A stretch of 64,000 nt of DNA from Streptomyces cylindrosporus (GCF_022698165.1 NZ_JALDAY010000018.1:166670-230669); one strand, 5' to 3'; positions 1 through 10,792 are shown, counted from the first letter of the stretch. A program made the numbers and translations. The notes: generated from the letters alone by a model not told the origin.

Positions 1-861
<861 letters not shown>

Positions 862-1020
862 GGCCTTCCCCTCCCCGAATCCTCTCCTCCCTCCAGCCTG
901 GAACGGCCGACGCCGCCGCGGCAGGACCCGATCGACCCGCATCGGGTGCCGGTCGGTCCCTTGGGGTTCCCGGCAGCCCGGACAAGGCTGAACAGGAGGG
1001 GGTGCAAGGGGGGAGGATCC

Positions 1021-1665
1021 ATGCCCGGTCCGCGCATGAGGCTCAACCGTTCCAGGCACCGGGACAGGGACGCCGCCAACACCGGGACAGTGCGCCTGGT
1101 CCCACCGGAAGCGGAACGCCCGGTCGCGGGAGACGCGGGAGACGATCCGGTCTTCGTCGACGCCACCGGGCGTCGCGGCCTGCGCCTGCGCCGCCTCGCC
1201 TACGCGGCAGGGGCACTGTGCGCCGCGTACACCGGGGTGCTGGCGCTCAGCCTCCTGGAAGCGACGCCGTTCGCCCCCAGGACCGTGCTGCCGGTACCGG
1301 GGCTGCCTTCGGAGAAGCCCGGCACCGTCCGTGAGCCGCCCGGCCACGGCCCGCCCACGGCCTCCACGTCACCCGGACCCGATGGCGCGTCCGAGTCGCC
1401 GTCCCACGTCCCGGAACCGCTGCCCGGCTCCTTGGACCCGTCCGCGAGCGGCGCAGGCCCCTCCGCGCCGGTGACGGACCCCGGCACGTCGTCCCCGCCC
1501 ACCTCCACGCCCTCGCCCACCGCCCCCGGCACCAGCCCGACCTCGCCCGGCAGCAGTCCGTCGGGCGCGACCGCCACGGCTTCCGCCACACCATCGGACG
1601 CGGACCAGGCGACGACGAGCACCCCGACGTCGCCGACCGCTTCCGGCGCACCCACGGGAACCTGA
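1021..1665 (+). CDS. matA: MatA-like membrane-anchored Pro/Ser/Thr-rich protein
   Basis: A 214-residue protein with a basic N-terminus, one membrane segment at about residues 60-80 (LAYAAGALCAAYTGVLALSL) and a long tail of Pro, Ser, Thr and Gly that should lie outside the cell. ATG at 1021 is preceded by a strong GGGGGGAGG site. The stop is two bases before the next start, so the two genes are co-transcribed. The pair (small one-pass protein, then deacetylase/glycosyltransferase) matches matA-matB of Streptomyces, needed for the extracellular glucosamine polymer that glues mycelial pellets. The symbol rests mainly on this pairing, because the low-complexity sequence gives little else. Confidence 0.6.
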   Translation: MPGPRMRLNRSRHRDRDAANTGTVRLVPPEAERPVAGDAGDDPVFVDATGRRGLRLRRLAYAAGALCAAYTGVLALSLLEATPFAPRTVLPVPGLPSEKPGTVREPPGHGPPTASTSPGPDGASESPSHVPEPLPGSLDPSASGAGPSAPVTDPGTSSPPTSTPSPTAPGTSPTSPGSSPSGATATASATPSDADQATTSTPTSPTASGAPTGT

Positions 1666-1667
1666 CC

Positions 1668-4600
1668 ATGTCCGCGCGGCCGCAGCGGCGCACCACCGGA
1701 CCACGGCGGACCCGCCGTGGCTCCACCTCCCGCCCGCGGATCTTCTCCCTGCTGCTCGTCCTCGCCCTGACCGCGGGGATTCTGCTGCTCCACGGCTACA
1801 CGCACGGGGAGTTCGCCGCCGACCGCCGGGTACACCCACCCGTGGCATCCGACCGGGTACCGCGGGCGGTGCTGCACGGCGGCCCGGTGATCGAGACCGA
1901 CGGAACCCGCACGCGCGGCCACCGACTGCCGGACCGTACCGTCGCCCTGACCTTCGACGACGGCCCGGATCCCGTCTGGACCCCGCGGATCCTCGACGCC
2001 CTCGACCGGCACCACGCCAAGGGCACGTTCTTCGTGACCGGCGCGGCGGCGGCCCGGCAGCCGGGTCTGGTACGGCGGACCGTCGACGCCGGGCACGAGA
2101 TCGGCGTGCACACCTTCACCCATCCCGACCTGGTGTATCAGTCGGCGTCCCGGACGGACCGCGAACTGGCCCAGACCCAGCTCGCGTTGGCCGGTGCGGC
2201 AGGCATCCACAGTTCGCTGGTGCGGCCGCCGTACTCCTCGCACGCCGCCGATCTGGACGACCTGTCCTGGCCGGTGATCCAGCGGCTCGGGCGGAAGGGG
2301 TACATCACCGCGCTCGTCGACATCGACACCGAGGACTGGCGGCGACCGGGCGCGTCCGCCATCGCGGCGCGGGTGACCGGACGACTGACCGGTCAGGGAG
2401 CCGTGGTGCTGCTCCACGACTCCGGCGGTGACCGCTCCCAGACCGTGCGGGCGCTGAACCTCCTCATCCCCGAACTCCAGGCCCGCGGCTACCGCTTCAC
2501 CACGGTCACCGCGGCGTTCGGCGCCGGCGGCGCCCATCATCCGGTCGCCGGGGCGGAGTTGTGGAGCGGACGCGTCTTCGTGGCCGCGGTGACCGTGGGC
2601 GATCGGCTCGTACCCGCCCTCGCCGTGCTGATGACCGCGGTCGGCGGGCTGATGCTGCTCCGCTTCGCGGCCGTGGTCCCGCTGGCCCGCCACCACGCCC
2701 GGCGCCGCCGGGCCCCGGGCTTCTCCTGGGGAGCGGAGATCACCGAACCGGTCAGCGTGGTGATCCCGGCCTACAACGAGCGCAAGTGCATCGCCCAGAC
2801 CGTGCTCTCCGTGGTCAGGAGCGAGCACCCGGTCGAGATCCTCGTGGTGGACGACGGATCCACCGACGGCACGGCCGGGGTCGTGGAGTCGCTCGCCCTG
2901 CCGGGCGTCACCGTCCTGCGGCAGCCCAACCGGGGCAAGGCCGCCGCCCTGGACAACGGTGTCGCGCACGCCTCGCACCGACTGGTCGTGACGATGGACG
3001 GCGACACCGTCTTCGAGCCGGGCACCGTGCACCACCTGGTGCAGCCGTTCGCCGACCGACGCGTCGGAGCGGTGGCCGGCAACACCAAGGTGGGCAACCG
3101 CGGCCGTCTGCTGGGCACCTGGCAGCATCTCGAGTACGTGATGGGCCTCAATCTCGACCGCCGTATGTACGACGTCCTCGGCTGCATACCCACCGTGCCC
3201 GGAGCCGTCGGCGCCTACCGTCGCACCGCGCTCCGGCACGTCGGCGGTCTCAGCGACGACACCCTCGCCGAGGACACCGACCTCACCATGGCGCTGCACC
3301 GAGCGGGCTGGCAGGTGGTGTACGAGGAACGCGCGCGTGCCTGGACCGAGGCGCCCGCCACCGTCGGACAGCTGTGGCGGCAGCGCTACCGCTGGAGTTA
3401 CGGCACCCTGCAGGCGATGTGGAAGCACCGCCACGCCGTCGTGGAACGAGGTCACGCGGGCCACTTCGGCCGCTACGGCCTGGCCCTGGTGGTGCTGTTC
3501 ACCGTGCTCACCCCGCTGCTGGCCCCGCTCATCGACCTCTTCCTGCTGTACGGGCTGCTGTTCCAGGACCCCGCGCGCACCGCGCTCGCCTGGGGCGCCC
3601 TGATCGTCGTACAACTGCTGTGCGCCTCCTACGCGTTGTGGCTGGACGGCGAGAAGCAGCGTGCTCTGTGGGCGCTGCCGCTGCAGCAGCTGTTCTACCG
3701 TCAGCTCCTGTACGCAGTGCTGCTCCAGTCCTGCACCACAGCGCTCACCGGCTCCCGGCTGCGCTGGCACAAACTGCGCCGCACGGGCCGGGTGAGCGCG
3801 CCCGCGTCGCCCGTTCCGCAGCCGGTGCCGGTGCCGGTGCCGGTGGCCGGGCAGCCCCCGGCGCCGACGTCCGCCAGGGGCCGACGCAACCTCTACCTGG
3901 ACTTCCTGCGCGCCGTGGCGCTGGTGCGTGTGGTCACGTACCACACCTTCGACTGGGCCTGGCTCACCCTCGCGTTTCCCGCGATGGGCGTGATGTTCGC
4001 GCTGGCCGGCTCGCTCATGGCGGGCTCGCTCGACCGGGGCGACCGCTCCGCCGCCGCGGTGGTGCGTGCCCGCATGCGGCGGCTGCTGCCACCGGTGTGG
4101 CTGTTCGGTCTGGCCGTCGTCATCGCGATGCTCATGACCGGCTGGCGCCCGGACGAGAACGGCGGTTCGAAGGCGGCCGCGTGGGCGCGGATGGCGCTGT
4201 GGGTCGTGCCGGTCGGCGAGCCGCCGTACGCCGACACCGACTGGGCCTGGCAGATCGTCGCACCGCTCTGGTACATCCGCGCGTATCTGCTGTTCGTGAT
4301 CCTTTCGCCGCTGCTGCTGCGTGCGTTCCGCCGGGCGCCGTGGCCCGCGGTGGCTTCCTTCCTCCTCCTGGCCGCTGTGGCGCAGAGCGAACTGCTGCCG
4401 CTGCCAGGCCGCGTGGCGGAGCCCTTCACCGACCTCGCCACCTTCGGAGCCTGCTGGCTGCTGGGGTTCGCGCACCGCGACGGGCTCGTACGGCGCCTGC
4501 CGACGGCCCGGGTGGCGACGGCGGCACTGACCCTCATGGTCATGGGCGGGGCATTCGCCCTCACACACCGGACCGAGGAGGGGTACGACCTCGGGGCGAT

Positions 4601-4955
4601 CCCGCTCGGCCAGGCACTGTGGTCGTTCGGCTTCGTCCTTCTGCTGCTGCGACTCGGGCCGACCGGTGACCGTTGGGTGAGGCGCTACCGGCCCGTGCAC
4701 GCCACCGTGGTCCTGCTCAACTCCCGTGCCGTGACCGTGTATCTCTGGCACGAGGTGGCGCTGGTACTCGGCGTGTTGCTCATCGATCAGATGTGGCGGG
4801 TGCCCGCACTGGAGAACACCTTGCCACTGGGCGCCACCTGGTTCCTGTACCTGCTGGTCTGGCCGCTCATCGCGCTCGCGGTGGTCATGGCCGGCTGGTG
4901 CGAGGACCGGGCGGCCCGGCGCCCGGTACGGCTGTGGCCGGGGCCCGGTCCGTAG
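1668..4955 (+). CDS. matB: MatB-like polysaccharide deacetylase / GT2 / acyltransferase fusion
   Basis: A 1095-residue membrane protein with three enzymatic parts. An N-terminal anchor precedes a NodB-type deacetylase (about 85-255; TFDDGPD metal-binding motif, HTFTHPD His pair, LLHDS). A family 2 glycosyltransferase follows (about 360-610; VDDGSTDG, DGD, EDTDL, QRYRW) with membrane helices. After a Pro-Val linker near 715-735 comes a multi-pass acyltransferase-3 domain (about 740-1085; YLDFLRAVA). The first two parts match MatB, which makes and partly deacetylates a poly-N-acetylglucosamine-like exopolymer. The acyltransferase could add O-acyl groups, which is inference. It starts two bases after the matA-like stop. 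No interruption is visible, so the fusion looks real. Confidence 0.88.
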   Translation: MSARPQRRTTGPRRTRRGSTSRPRIFSLLLVLALTAGILLLHGYTHGEFAADRRVHPPVASDRVPRAVLHGGPVIETDGTRTRGHRLPDRTVALTFDDGPDPVWTPRILDALDRHHAKGTFFVTGAAAARQPGLVRRTVDAGHEIGVHTFTHPDLVYQSASRTDRELAQTQLALAGAAGIHSSLVRPPYSSHAADLDDLSWPVIQRLGRKGYITALVDIDTEDWRRPGASAIAARVTGRLTGQGAVVLLHDSGGDRSQTVRALNLLIPELQARGYRFTTVTAAFGAGGAHHPVAGAELWSGRVFVAAVTVGDRLVPALAVLMTAVGGLMLLRFAAVVPLARHHARRRRAPGFSWGAEITEPVSVVIPAYNERKCIAQTVLSVVRSEHPVEILVVDDGSTDGTAGVVESLALPGVTVLRQPNRGKAAALDNGVAHASHRLVVTMDGDTVFEPGTVHHLVQPFADRRVGAVAGNTKVGNRGRLLGTWQHLEYVMGLNLDRRMYDVLGCIPTVPGAVGAYRRTALRHVGGLSDDTLAEDTDLTMALHRAGWQVVYEERARAWTEAPATVGQLWRQRYRWSYGTLQAMWKHRHAVVERGHAGHFGRYGLALVVLFTVLTPLLAPLIDLFLLYGLLFQDPARTALAWGALIVVQLLCASYALWLDGEKQRALWALPLQQLFYRQLLYAVLLQSCTTALTGSRLRWHKLRRTGRVSAPASPVPQPVPVPVPVAGQPPAPTSARGRRNLYLDFLRAVALVRVVTYHTFDWAWLTLAFPAMGVMFALAGSLMAGSLDRGDRSAAAVVRARMRRLLPPVWLFGLAVVIAMLMTGWRPDENGGSKAAAWARMALWVVPVGEPPYADTDWAWQIVAPLWYIRAYLLFVILSPLLLRAFRRAPWPAVASFLLLAAVAQSELLPLPGRVAEPFTDLATFGACWLLGFAHRDGLVRRLPTARVATAALTLMVMGGAFALTHRTEEGYDLGAIPLGQALWSFGFVLLLLRLGPTGDRWVRRYRPVHATVVLLNSRAVTVYLWHEVALVLGVLLIDQMWRVPALENTLPLGATWFLYLLVWPLIALAVVMAGWCEDRAARRPVRLWPGPGP

Positions 4956-5121
4956 CGGACCGTCGCGCGGCCGGCCGCGACCCTGTGAGTGCTGGGCGTG
5001 GGAGTGCCGCAACCGGCGGAACCGGGTCGCGAGGCCCCCGCGAGGCGTACGCTGAGGTGCCTGTAGGTCACGGTGCGCGCTCGCTCCCCGCGCGGGTGTA
5101 CCACCGCGGCAGGGGGTACAC

Positions 5122-8004
5122 ATGGTGCAGCGCATCGTACGGAGCAGAAGGACTCTCTTCGAGCGCGAGAGCGAACTCGCCGCCGTCGACGAGGCGTTGG
5201 GGGAGCTCACCGGTCTGCGCATGGACGGGGCCGAGCCGTCCGACCGCCCTCGTGGCGCCCTGCTCGCCTTCGCGGGACGCGCCGGCATCGGCAAGACCAC
5301 CCTCCTCGCCGAGGTCCGCCGCCGCGCCGCGGCCAGGGGCTGCACCGTGCTGTCCGCCCGCGGCGGCGACCAGGAACAGCGCGTCGCCTTCCACGTCGCC
5401 CGCCAACTGCTGCAACCCCAGTTCGCCGGTGCCGCCGAAACGGATCTGCGTGCCTCGCTGGGCAGTTGGTACGACATCGTCGGCCCCGCCCTCGGCCTGT
5501 GCGCGCCGACCGCGGGCGCCCCGCCCGACCAACAGGGCCTGCGCGACGGCCTGGACTGGGTGCTCACCCACCTCGCTGCGCTGCGTTCCCCGATGGTGCT
5601 GGTGCTGGACGACGCTCACTGGGCCGATCCCGAATCCCTGCGCTGGCTGGCCGCGTTCGCGCCGCGCGCCGAACAACTGCCGCTGCTGGTCGTCGTGGCC
5701 TACCGGCCCGACGAACTCCCGGACCACGCCGAGTCGTTCAGGGGCCTGCCCGGCCGGGCGGGCGGACGTCCCCTCGACCTGGAACCGCTCAGCGCCACCG
5801 CCGTCGCCCGGCTCGTGCGCGAGGCGCTCGGCGCGCAGGCCGACGACGCGTTCTGTCGCGAGTGCTGGGCCGTCACCGCCGGAAGCCCCTTCGAAACCGT
5901 CGAGTTGATCGCCAAGGTGCGCGACCGCGGGGTCACCCCGACCGAGGCGGGAGCCCATCTGCTGCGCGACCTGGCCGCCGCCGTCAAGGGCAGCGGCCTC
6001 ATCGCCCGCCTCGAACGCCTCGGCACCTCCACCGTCCGCTTCGCCTGGGCCTGCGCCGTCCTCGGCACCGAGATCCACCCCCTGCTGGCCGCCGCGGTCG
6101 CCGGCCTCGGCCACGAGGAGGCCGCCGACGCGGCCGACGCCCTGCGCGGCGCCCGTATCCTCACCGGCGCCGACACCCTGGAGTTCGTCCACCCGCTGAT
6201 CGCCACCGCCGTCTACCGGGCCATCCCGCCCGCCACCCGGGTCGCCCTGCACGGCCAGGCCGCCTGGTGCGTGATCAACGACGGGCAGGGCCCGGCCGCG
6301 GCTGCCCGCCACCTCCTGGAGACCCACCCCGACGGCGACAACTGGGTCGTGCAGCAACTGCGCGCCGCCGCCGAGGAGACCCTCCGCGCCGGCGCCCCCG
6401 ACGCGGCCCGCCGCTACCTCGCCCGCGCCCTGCGCGAACCCCCGCCCTTCGAGGACCGCGCCGCCGTCCTCTACGAGCTCGGCTCGGCCTCCCTGCTCAC
6501 CGAACCGGCGACCACGGTCAACCACCTCCGCGCCGCCCTGGAGGAACCCATCGCCGACCCCGGACTGCGCCAGCACATCGTCTACCGGCTCTCCCAGGTC
6601 CTCGCCCACAGCGACCGCCTCGCCGAGGCCTCCGACACCCTCGCCCGCGAGATCCCCGTGACCGAGGACGCCCGGGTCAGGCTGCGCATGGTCGCCGAGC
6701 AGTTCATGTGGGACGCCTTCCGCGCCGACGAACCCGACCACCCGGCCCGCTCCCGCCGCCTTGCCCGGCTCGCCGACCGCCTCAAGGGCCGCGACCTCAC
6801 CGAGCGCTACATCATCGGCCTGCGCACCTGGGACGCCGTCCTGCGCGGCGAGCCCGCGCACATCGCACTCCACCACGCCGAACGCGCCCTCGCCGGCGGC
6901 CTCGGCTGGGCTGAGCCCGACCGGGGCTTCGAGGTGCCCGTCCTGGTCGCACTCGCCTTCATGTACGCCGACCGTCCTGGCCGTACCGAGGAGCTCTTCG
7001 CGGCCGGCACAGCCGACTTCGAGCGCCAGGGCTGGCGCGGCGCCCACCTCTCCTTCGCCTACACGCTCCTCGCCTACGTCCGCTACCGCCGCGGCCGCCT
7101 CGCCGAGGCCGAGGACTTCGTCCGGGCCGGACTACGGCTCGCCGAGCGCGTCGGCCCCGGCACCCCCGCCCACTGGTACGCCGTGGGCATCCTCATCGAG
7201 ATCCTGCTCGCCCGCGGCCGCGTCAGCGAGGCCGCGCAGACCGCCGAGGACTACTCCTTCTGCGCGCCCTTCCCGGCCGCCGTCGTCTTCCCCGACGCCC
7301 AGACCGTGCACGGCGAGCTCCTGCTGGCCCGCGGCCTCACCAAGGAGGCGGCAGAGGAACTCTCCGCCGCGGGCCGCCGCCTCGACCCACGCGGTATCCG
7401 CAATCCCGCGTGGTGCCCCTGGCAGCTCCACCTGGCCCGCGCCGAGGCCCACGAAACCCCCGAACGCGCGGTCACCACAGCCCTCGAAGCCCTCTCCCGG
7501 GCCCGCCAGTTCGGCACCCCGTCAGCGGTGGGCCAGGCCCTGCGCACAGCAGCCGAGGTCTCCTCGGGCTCGGCCCGCACCAAGTTCCTGGAGGAGTCGG
7601 TAACCCACCTGGAACGCTCCCCGGCTGCTTATGAGCTGGCCTGCTCCCTCATCGCCCTGGGCACCGAGCTCCGCCGCATGGGCCGACCCAGGGAGGCCGC
7701 CGAACACCTGTACCGGGGCCTGGACGCGGCGGTGCAGTGCGGCGCGGACGGCTTGGTAGAGGCGGCCCGAGACGAACTGGCCGCGGCAGGCCTGCGCCCA
7801 CGCCGCCTCCACAGCACGGAGACGGATACGTTGACGGCGCGCGAACGAGCGGCGGCCCACCTGGTCACTGAGGGCCTGACCGAGCCGGAGATCGCGAGGG
7901 AACTGCGCATCGAAGAGTCGGCGGTCGTACGCTTGCTCTCCGCGGTCTACCGGAAGGTGGGCACGGAGAGCACTGGTCTGGCAGCTGCTCTGAAGCCGAC
8001 GTAA
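5122..8004 (+). CDS. LuxR-type ATPase regulator (LAL family)
   Basis: A 960-residue regulator of the STAND/MalT-like 'large ATP-binding LuxR' type. Walker A is GRAGIGKTT near residue 52 and Walker B is LVLDDAHWAD near 160. A long helical, TPR-like middle region follows. The C-terminal helix-turn-helix (about 900-950) reads LTARERAAAHLV and EIARELRI; it is somewhat divergent, ending VYRKVG. ATG at 5122 has AGGGGG nine bases upstream. Such proteins usually bind ATP and a small ligand, then activate nearby catabolic or secondary-metabolite genes. The 166-base gap before it suggests its own promoter. Its targets are unknown; the upstream mat-like pair is a candidate by position only. Confidence 0.88.
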   Translation: MVQRIVRSRRTLFERESELAAVDEALGELTGLRMDGAEPSDRPRGALLAFAGRAGIGKTTLLAEVRRRAAARGCTVLSARGGDQEQRVAFHVARQLLQPQFAGAAETDLRASLGSWYDIVGPALGLCAPTAGAPPDQQGLRDGLDWVLTHLAALRSPMVLVLDDAHWADPESLRWLAAFAPRAEQLPLLVVVAYRPDELPDHAESFRGLPGRAGGRPLDLEPLSATAVARLVREALGAQADDAFCRECWAVTAGSPFETVELIAKVRDRGVTPTEAGAHLLRDLAAAVKGSGLIARLERLGTSTVRFAWACAVLGTEIHPLLAAAVAGLGHEEAADAADALRGARILTGADTLEFVHPLIATAVYRAIPPATRVALHGQAAWCVINDGQGPAAAARHLLETHPDGDNWVVQQLRAAAEETLRAGAPDAARRYLARALREPPPFEDRAAVLYELGSASLLTEPATTVNHLRAALEEPIADPGLRQHIVYRLSQVLAHSDRLAEASDTLAREIPVTEDARVRLRMVAEQFMWDAFRADEPDHPARSRRLARLADRLKGRDLTERYIIGLRTWDAVLRGEPAHIALHHAERALAGGLGWAEPDRGFEVPVLVALAFMYADRPGRTEELFAAGTADFERQGWRGAHLSFAYTLLAYVRYRRGRLAEAEDFVRAGLRLAERVGPGTPAHWYAVGILIEILLARGRVSEAAQTAEDYSFCAPFPAAVVFPDAQTVHGELLLARGLTKEAAEELSAAGRRLDPRGIRNPAWCPWQLHLARAEAHETPERAVTTALEALSRARQFGTPSAVGQALRTAAEVSSGSARTKFLEESVTHLERSPAAYELACSLIALGTELRRMGRPREAAEHLYRGLDAAVQCGADGLVEAARDELAAAGLRPRRLHSTETDTLTARERAAAHLVTEGLTEPEIARELRIEESAVVRLLSAVYRKVGTESTGLAAALKPT

Positions 8005-8016
8005 GGTCTGCCAACC

Positions 8017-8050
8017 CAAGGGGCGCGGGGAACTGCGCGACCAGCCCCCA
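8017..8050. repeat. Streptomyces-type GGGGCGCGGGGAACTGCGCG intergenic repeat
   Basis: A 34-base GC-rich element with AGGGGCGCGGGGAACTGCG on the left and CGACCAGCCCCC on the right. GGGG and CCCC ends can pair, with an inner GCG/CGC pairing. It lies between the LuxR-type regulator and the small gene at 8098. I recognise this wording as a short repeat scattered in intergenic regions of many Streptomyces genomes. It may act as a terminator or RNA-stability element. Only one copy was noticed in this window. Confidence 0.6.
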
Positions 8051-8097
8051 CTCACCCGCACCGGCAACACAACCCTCGGGCCCCGTACCATTGCCGC

Positions 8098-8595
8098 ATG
8101 TCGTTCCTCCGCCGCCGCAGCGCAACCCCCGCCGGTCCAGACTTCGACGTCCTGGCCATGGACCCGGGCGACTGGCCCGGCAACCTCGGCGCCGGCCTGC
8201 TGCCCGCCCCCGACGGCTCCTGCCAGGGCGTCTTCCTGCGCTACGACCTCTTCGGCGGCCGCGGCCCCGCGATGATCATCGGCAACCTCCCCGAGGGCTC
8301 CCCGGCCCGCGAGGTCGCCGAGGGCGAGATCCCCTTCGAGGTCGCCCAGCTGCTGCTCGCGCTGGAGAACGAGGAGGAGGTGACCGTGGTCGGCGTCGAG
8401 GACATGCCCGTGATGCAGGGCGACAACCTCCTGATCGTGCGCCGCCTCAAGCTCTCCGAGAGCCGGATCTCCTGCGTCCAGTTCGACCGCAGCGACAACG
8501 TCCTGGTCACCATCGCCGCCTGGGACCGCCCCATCACCGACGACCTGTACGCCCTGCTGAAACCGCTCCCGGCGGAGCTGTTCCAGCAGGGCTGA
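8098..8595 (+). CDS. Conserved hypothetical protein, 165 aa
   Basis: A soluble, acidic 165-residue protein with no signal peptide, membrane segment or catalytic motif that I recognise. The sequence looks like a compact alpha/beta fold (VFLRYDLFGG, PAMIIGNLP, EEVTVVGVED, LLIVRRLKL). Codon use is typical of the window. It ends 21 bases before the convergently read amidase gene. I assign no function. Confidence 0.75.
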   Translation: MSFLRRRSATPAGPDFDVLAMDPGDWPGNLGAGLLPAPDGSCQGVFLRYDLFGGRGPAMIIGNLPEGSPAREVAEGEIPFEVAQLLLALENEEEVTVVGVEDMPVMQGDNLLIVRRLKLSESRISCVQFDRSDNVLVTIAAWDRPITDDLYALLKPLPAELFQQG

Positions 8596-8616
8596 TCCGG
8601 TCGACGACACCGACGT

Positions 8617-10593
8617 CTACGACACCGACGACAGCACCCGCACGTCGGCGGCGCGCACGAACTCCACCCGGTGTCCGAACTGGATCTCGTAGTACAGGTC
8701 CTTGCCGACGACGACCTTGTGCGAGTCGGTGGTGAAGGTGACCGCGTAGTAGTACTCGCCGGGCACCTCGCCACCGACCACGTACCGCTGCCCCGCCGGC
8801 AGGGTGTACGGCAGCGGCGACACCGCCTGCACGGGCACTCCCGCCGGGTACGCCGAGGCCTCCGGGTAGGCGCGCCCGTACACCGGAACGCTGTCCAGAC
8901 CATTCTTAGGCGTCACGACCAGGCCCTTGGCGGAGACCGCCGTCGGCGCCTTCCTCGGGTTGCGGAACCAGGCCTTCTGGCCCAGGTACCAGATCGCCGT
9001 CCAGTCCTTGTACGTGCCGGCGACCGCGTACTGCTGGCCGGTCGAGGCACGCGAGCCCACGTCGTTGACGTCGATCGTCGAGTCGGCGCCCTTGTGCAGG
9101 CCGACGTCCTTGATCAGGGCCGAGTTCTCGTCGTGGTCGGAGTACAGCCGCACCTCGCTCGAACCGTGGGCCGCGCACGGCTGACCCGCGGTGACGCAGC
9201 CCGTGTAGGCCGGCTGGTTCGTGGCGTAGTCCGGCAGGATCGTCACCAGCCCGCCCTTCTTGCCCGCGGTGCGCTCGAAGGGGTGGCCCAGCAGCTCGAA
9301 GTAGTGCCGCCAGTCCCAGTAGGGGCCGGGGTCGGTGTGCATGCCCGGGATGGTCGACGTCGTGGGGCCCGGCACGTTGTCGTGGCCCAGGATGTGCTGC
9401 CGGTCCAGCGGGATGCGGTACTTCGCGGCAAGGTAGCGCACCAGCCGCGCCGACGACCGGTACATCGCCTCCGTGTACCAGGCGTCCGGCGCCGCGAGGA
9501 AGCCCTCGTGCTCCAGGCCGATCGACTTGGCGTTGACGTACCAGTTCCCCGCGTGCCAGGCCACGTCCTTGGCCTTCACATGCTGGGCGATCAGACCGTC
9601 CGTGGAGCGCAGGGTGTAGTTCCACGACACATAGGTCGGGTCCTGGATCAGGTTCAGTACGCCGTCCCAGGCACCCTCGGTGTCATGGATGACGATGTAC
9701 TTGATGCTCTGCGAGGCCGGGCGGTCGCCCAGGTCGTGGTTGCCGTAGTCGTTGTCCCCGAACTCCTCGTACGGCGCCGGGATCCACTCGCAGGACACCG
9801 ACTTCGGGCACTCGGTGCCGTCGGCGGACACCGTGCGCAGACCGGTCCTCGCGAGCTGCGCGGTGTCCGGCGCCAGACCGGGCTGCGCGGCCAGTGCGAC
9901 CAGCTGTCCGGCGTCGGTGGTGCGCTCCTCACCGGTGCGCAGGACGTTGTAGACATCGTTGGCATACACCGCCGCCGTGGCGGTGTCGTCCGCGCCCGAG
10001 AAGCGCGCCACCGCCCCGTACCAGTCCGCCGGGTCGTCGCTCAGCGGCTCGCCCAGCTCCTTCTGCGCGGCGGCGAGCAGCGCGGCACCGCCCGCCACAT
10101 TGGCGGCTTCGTCGGTACGCAGCTGCCCCGCCGGGATCCCGGTCAGCCGGGCCGCCCTCGGTAGCGTCTTGAGGCGGGCGGGGAGCTGGGAGCTCGCCGG
10201 CACCTTCGTGTCGGGGTGCAGGGCGGCCCGGGCGCCGTCCCCGCGGGCGTCCTCCGTGCCCTCGCTGTGGTGCGAGGCGGTGGCCAGCGCGGTGCGGGCG
10301 TCGGTGAGGTGCATGGGCCCGTAGCCGCCGGTCACGCTCGGCGCCCCCGCGTGCCCGTCCCAGCGGGACTGCAGATAGGAGACGCCGAGGAGGACGCTCT
10401 GCGGCACGTGGTACTCGGCGGACGCGGCGGCGAACGCCCGCTGCAGTGAGCTCGCGGACGACCCGGCGGTGCTCGCGGCCGGGGCCGCGCCGAGCAGCGG
10501 AAGCAGCAGGGCCGCGGAGGCGAGGGCGCCGGCGGTACGGCGGGCGCGTCTGTGGCCGGGGACGGATGTGGGGTCGGTGGCGGATCCTCGCAA
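8617..10593 (-). CDS. Secreted N-acetylmuramoyl-L-alanine amidase (Amidase_2)
   Basis: A 658-residue exported enzyme predicted to cut the amide bond between muramic acid and the peptide in peptidoglycan. A Sec signal (ASAALLLPLLGAAPAAS) is followed at about 50-110 by a lysozyme-like segment (YHVPQSVLLGVSYLQSRWDG). The amidase domain (about 285-440) has YIVIHDTEG, the first zinc ligand region, and GHDNVPG plus HTDPGPYWDW as the second. The C-terminal 200 residues look like repeated SH3-like wall-binding segments. The start is TTG at 10593, chosen because GGAGG lies five bases ahead and the signal peptide follows. Wall remodelling during growth or sporulation is the likely role. Confidence 0.88.
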   Translation of the reverse strand: MRGSATDPTSVPGHRRARRTAGALASAALLLPLLGAAPAASTAGSSASSLQRAFAAASAEYHVPQSVLLGVSYLQSRWDGHAGAPSVTGGYGPMHLTDARTALATASHHSEGTEDARGDGARAALHPDTKVPASSQLPARLKTLPRAARLTGIPAGQLRTDEAANVAGGAALLAAAQKELGEPLSDDPADWYGAVARFSGADDTATAAVYANDVYNVLRTGEERTTDAGQLVALAAQPGLAPDTAQLARTGLRTVSADGTECPKSVSCEWIPAPYEEFGDNDYGNHDLGDRPASQSIKYIVIHDTEGAWDGVLNLIQDPTYVSWNYTLRSTDGLIAQHVKAKDVAWHAGNWYVNAKSIGLEHEGFLAAPDAWYTEAMYRSSARLVRYLAAKYRIPLDRQHILGHDNVPGPTTSTIPGMHTDPGPYWDWRHYFELLGHPFERTAGKKGGLVTILPDYATNQPAYTGCVTAGQPCAAHGSSEVRLYSDHDENSALIKDVGLHKGADSTIDVNDVGSRASTGQQYAVAGTYKDWTAIWYLGQKAWFRNPRKAPTAVSAKGLVVTPKNGLDSVPVYGRAYPEASAYPAGVPVQAVSPLPYTLPAGQRYVVGGEVPGEYYYAVTFTTDSHKVVVGKDLYYEIQFGHRVEFVRAADVRVLSSVS

Positions 10594-10650
10594 TGCAGCC
10601 TCCAGGGACGGACGAGCGTGGCGGGGCGTGCAGGGCCGTGCGGTGGGTCA

Positions 10651-10679
10651 GTGGTACCGGCTGGCCGACGATCCGTCAA
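10651..10679 (-). promoter_or_regulatory. Possible promoter of the amidase gene
   Basis: On the minus strand TTGACG (10674-10679) and TACCAC (10651-10656) are separated by 17 bases, about 60 bases upstream of the TTG start. The -35 is good and the -10 is poor. Confidence 0.35.
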
Positions 10680-10792
10680 TCATGCCCAGAGGAGGGTGAT
10701 TTCCCATGTCAACACGAGGGTGGAGGAGTTTCGTGGCGGCGGCTTTCGGGCCTGCGGGGCGTCAGTGGCTTACACCAATGGCCCCTGCATAC

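Noticed and set aside
1300..1665. Repetitive Pro/Ser/Thr coding stretch as a possible repeat array
   Set aside because: The repeats are irregular codon-level Pro/Thr/Ser runs of a disordered tail, not a CRISPR or tandem DNA repeat.
1200..5567. A minus-strand open frame of about 1455 codons opposite matA/matB
   Set aside because: It is antisense to two well-supported genes, is rich in Arg/Gly/Ala/His with no domain, and arises from the high GC at third positions.
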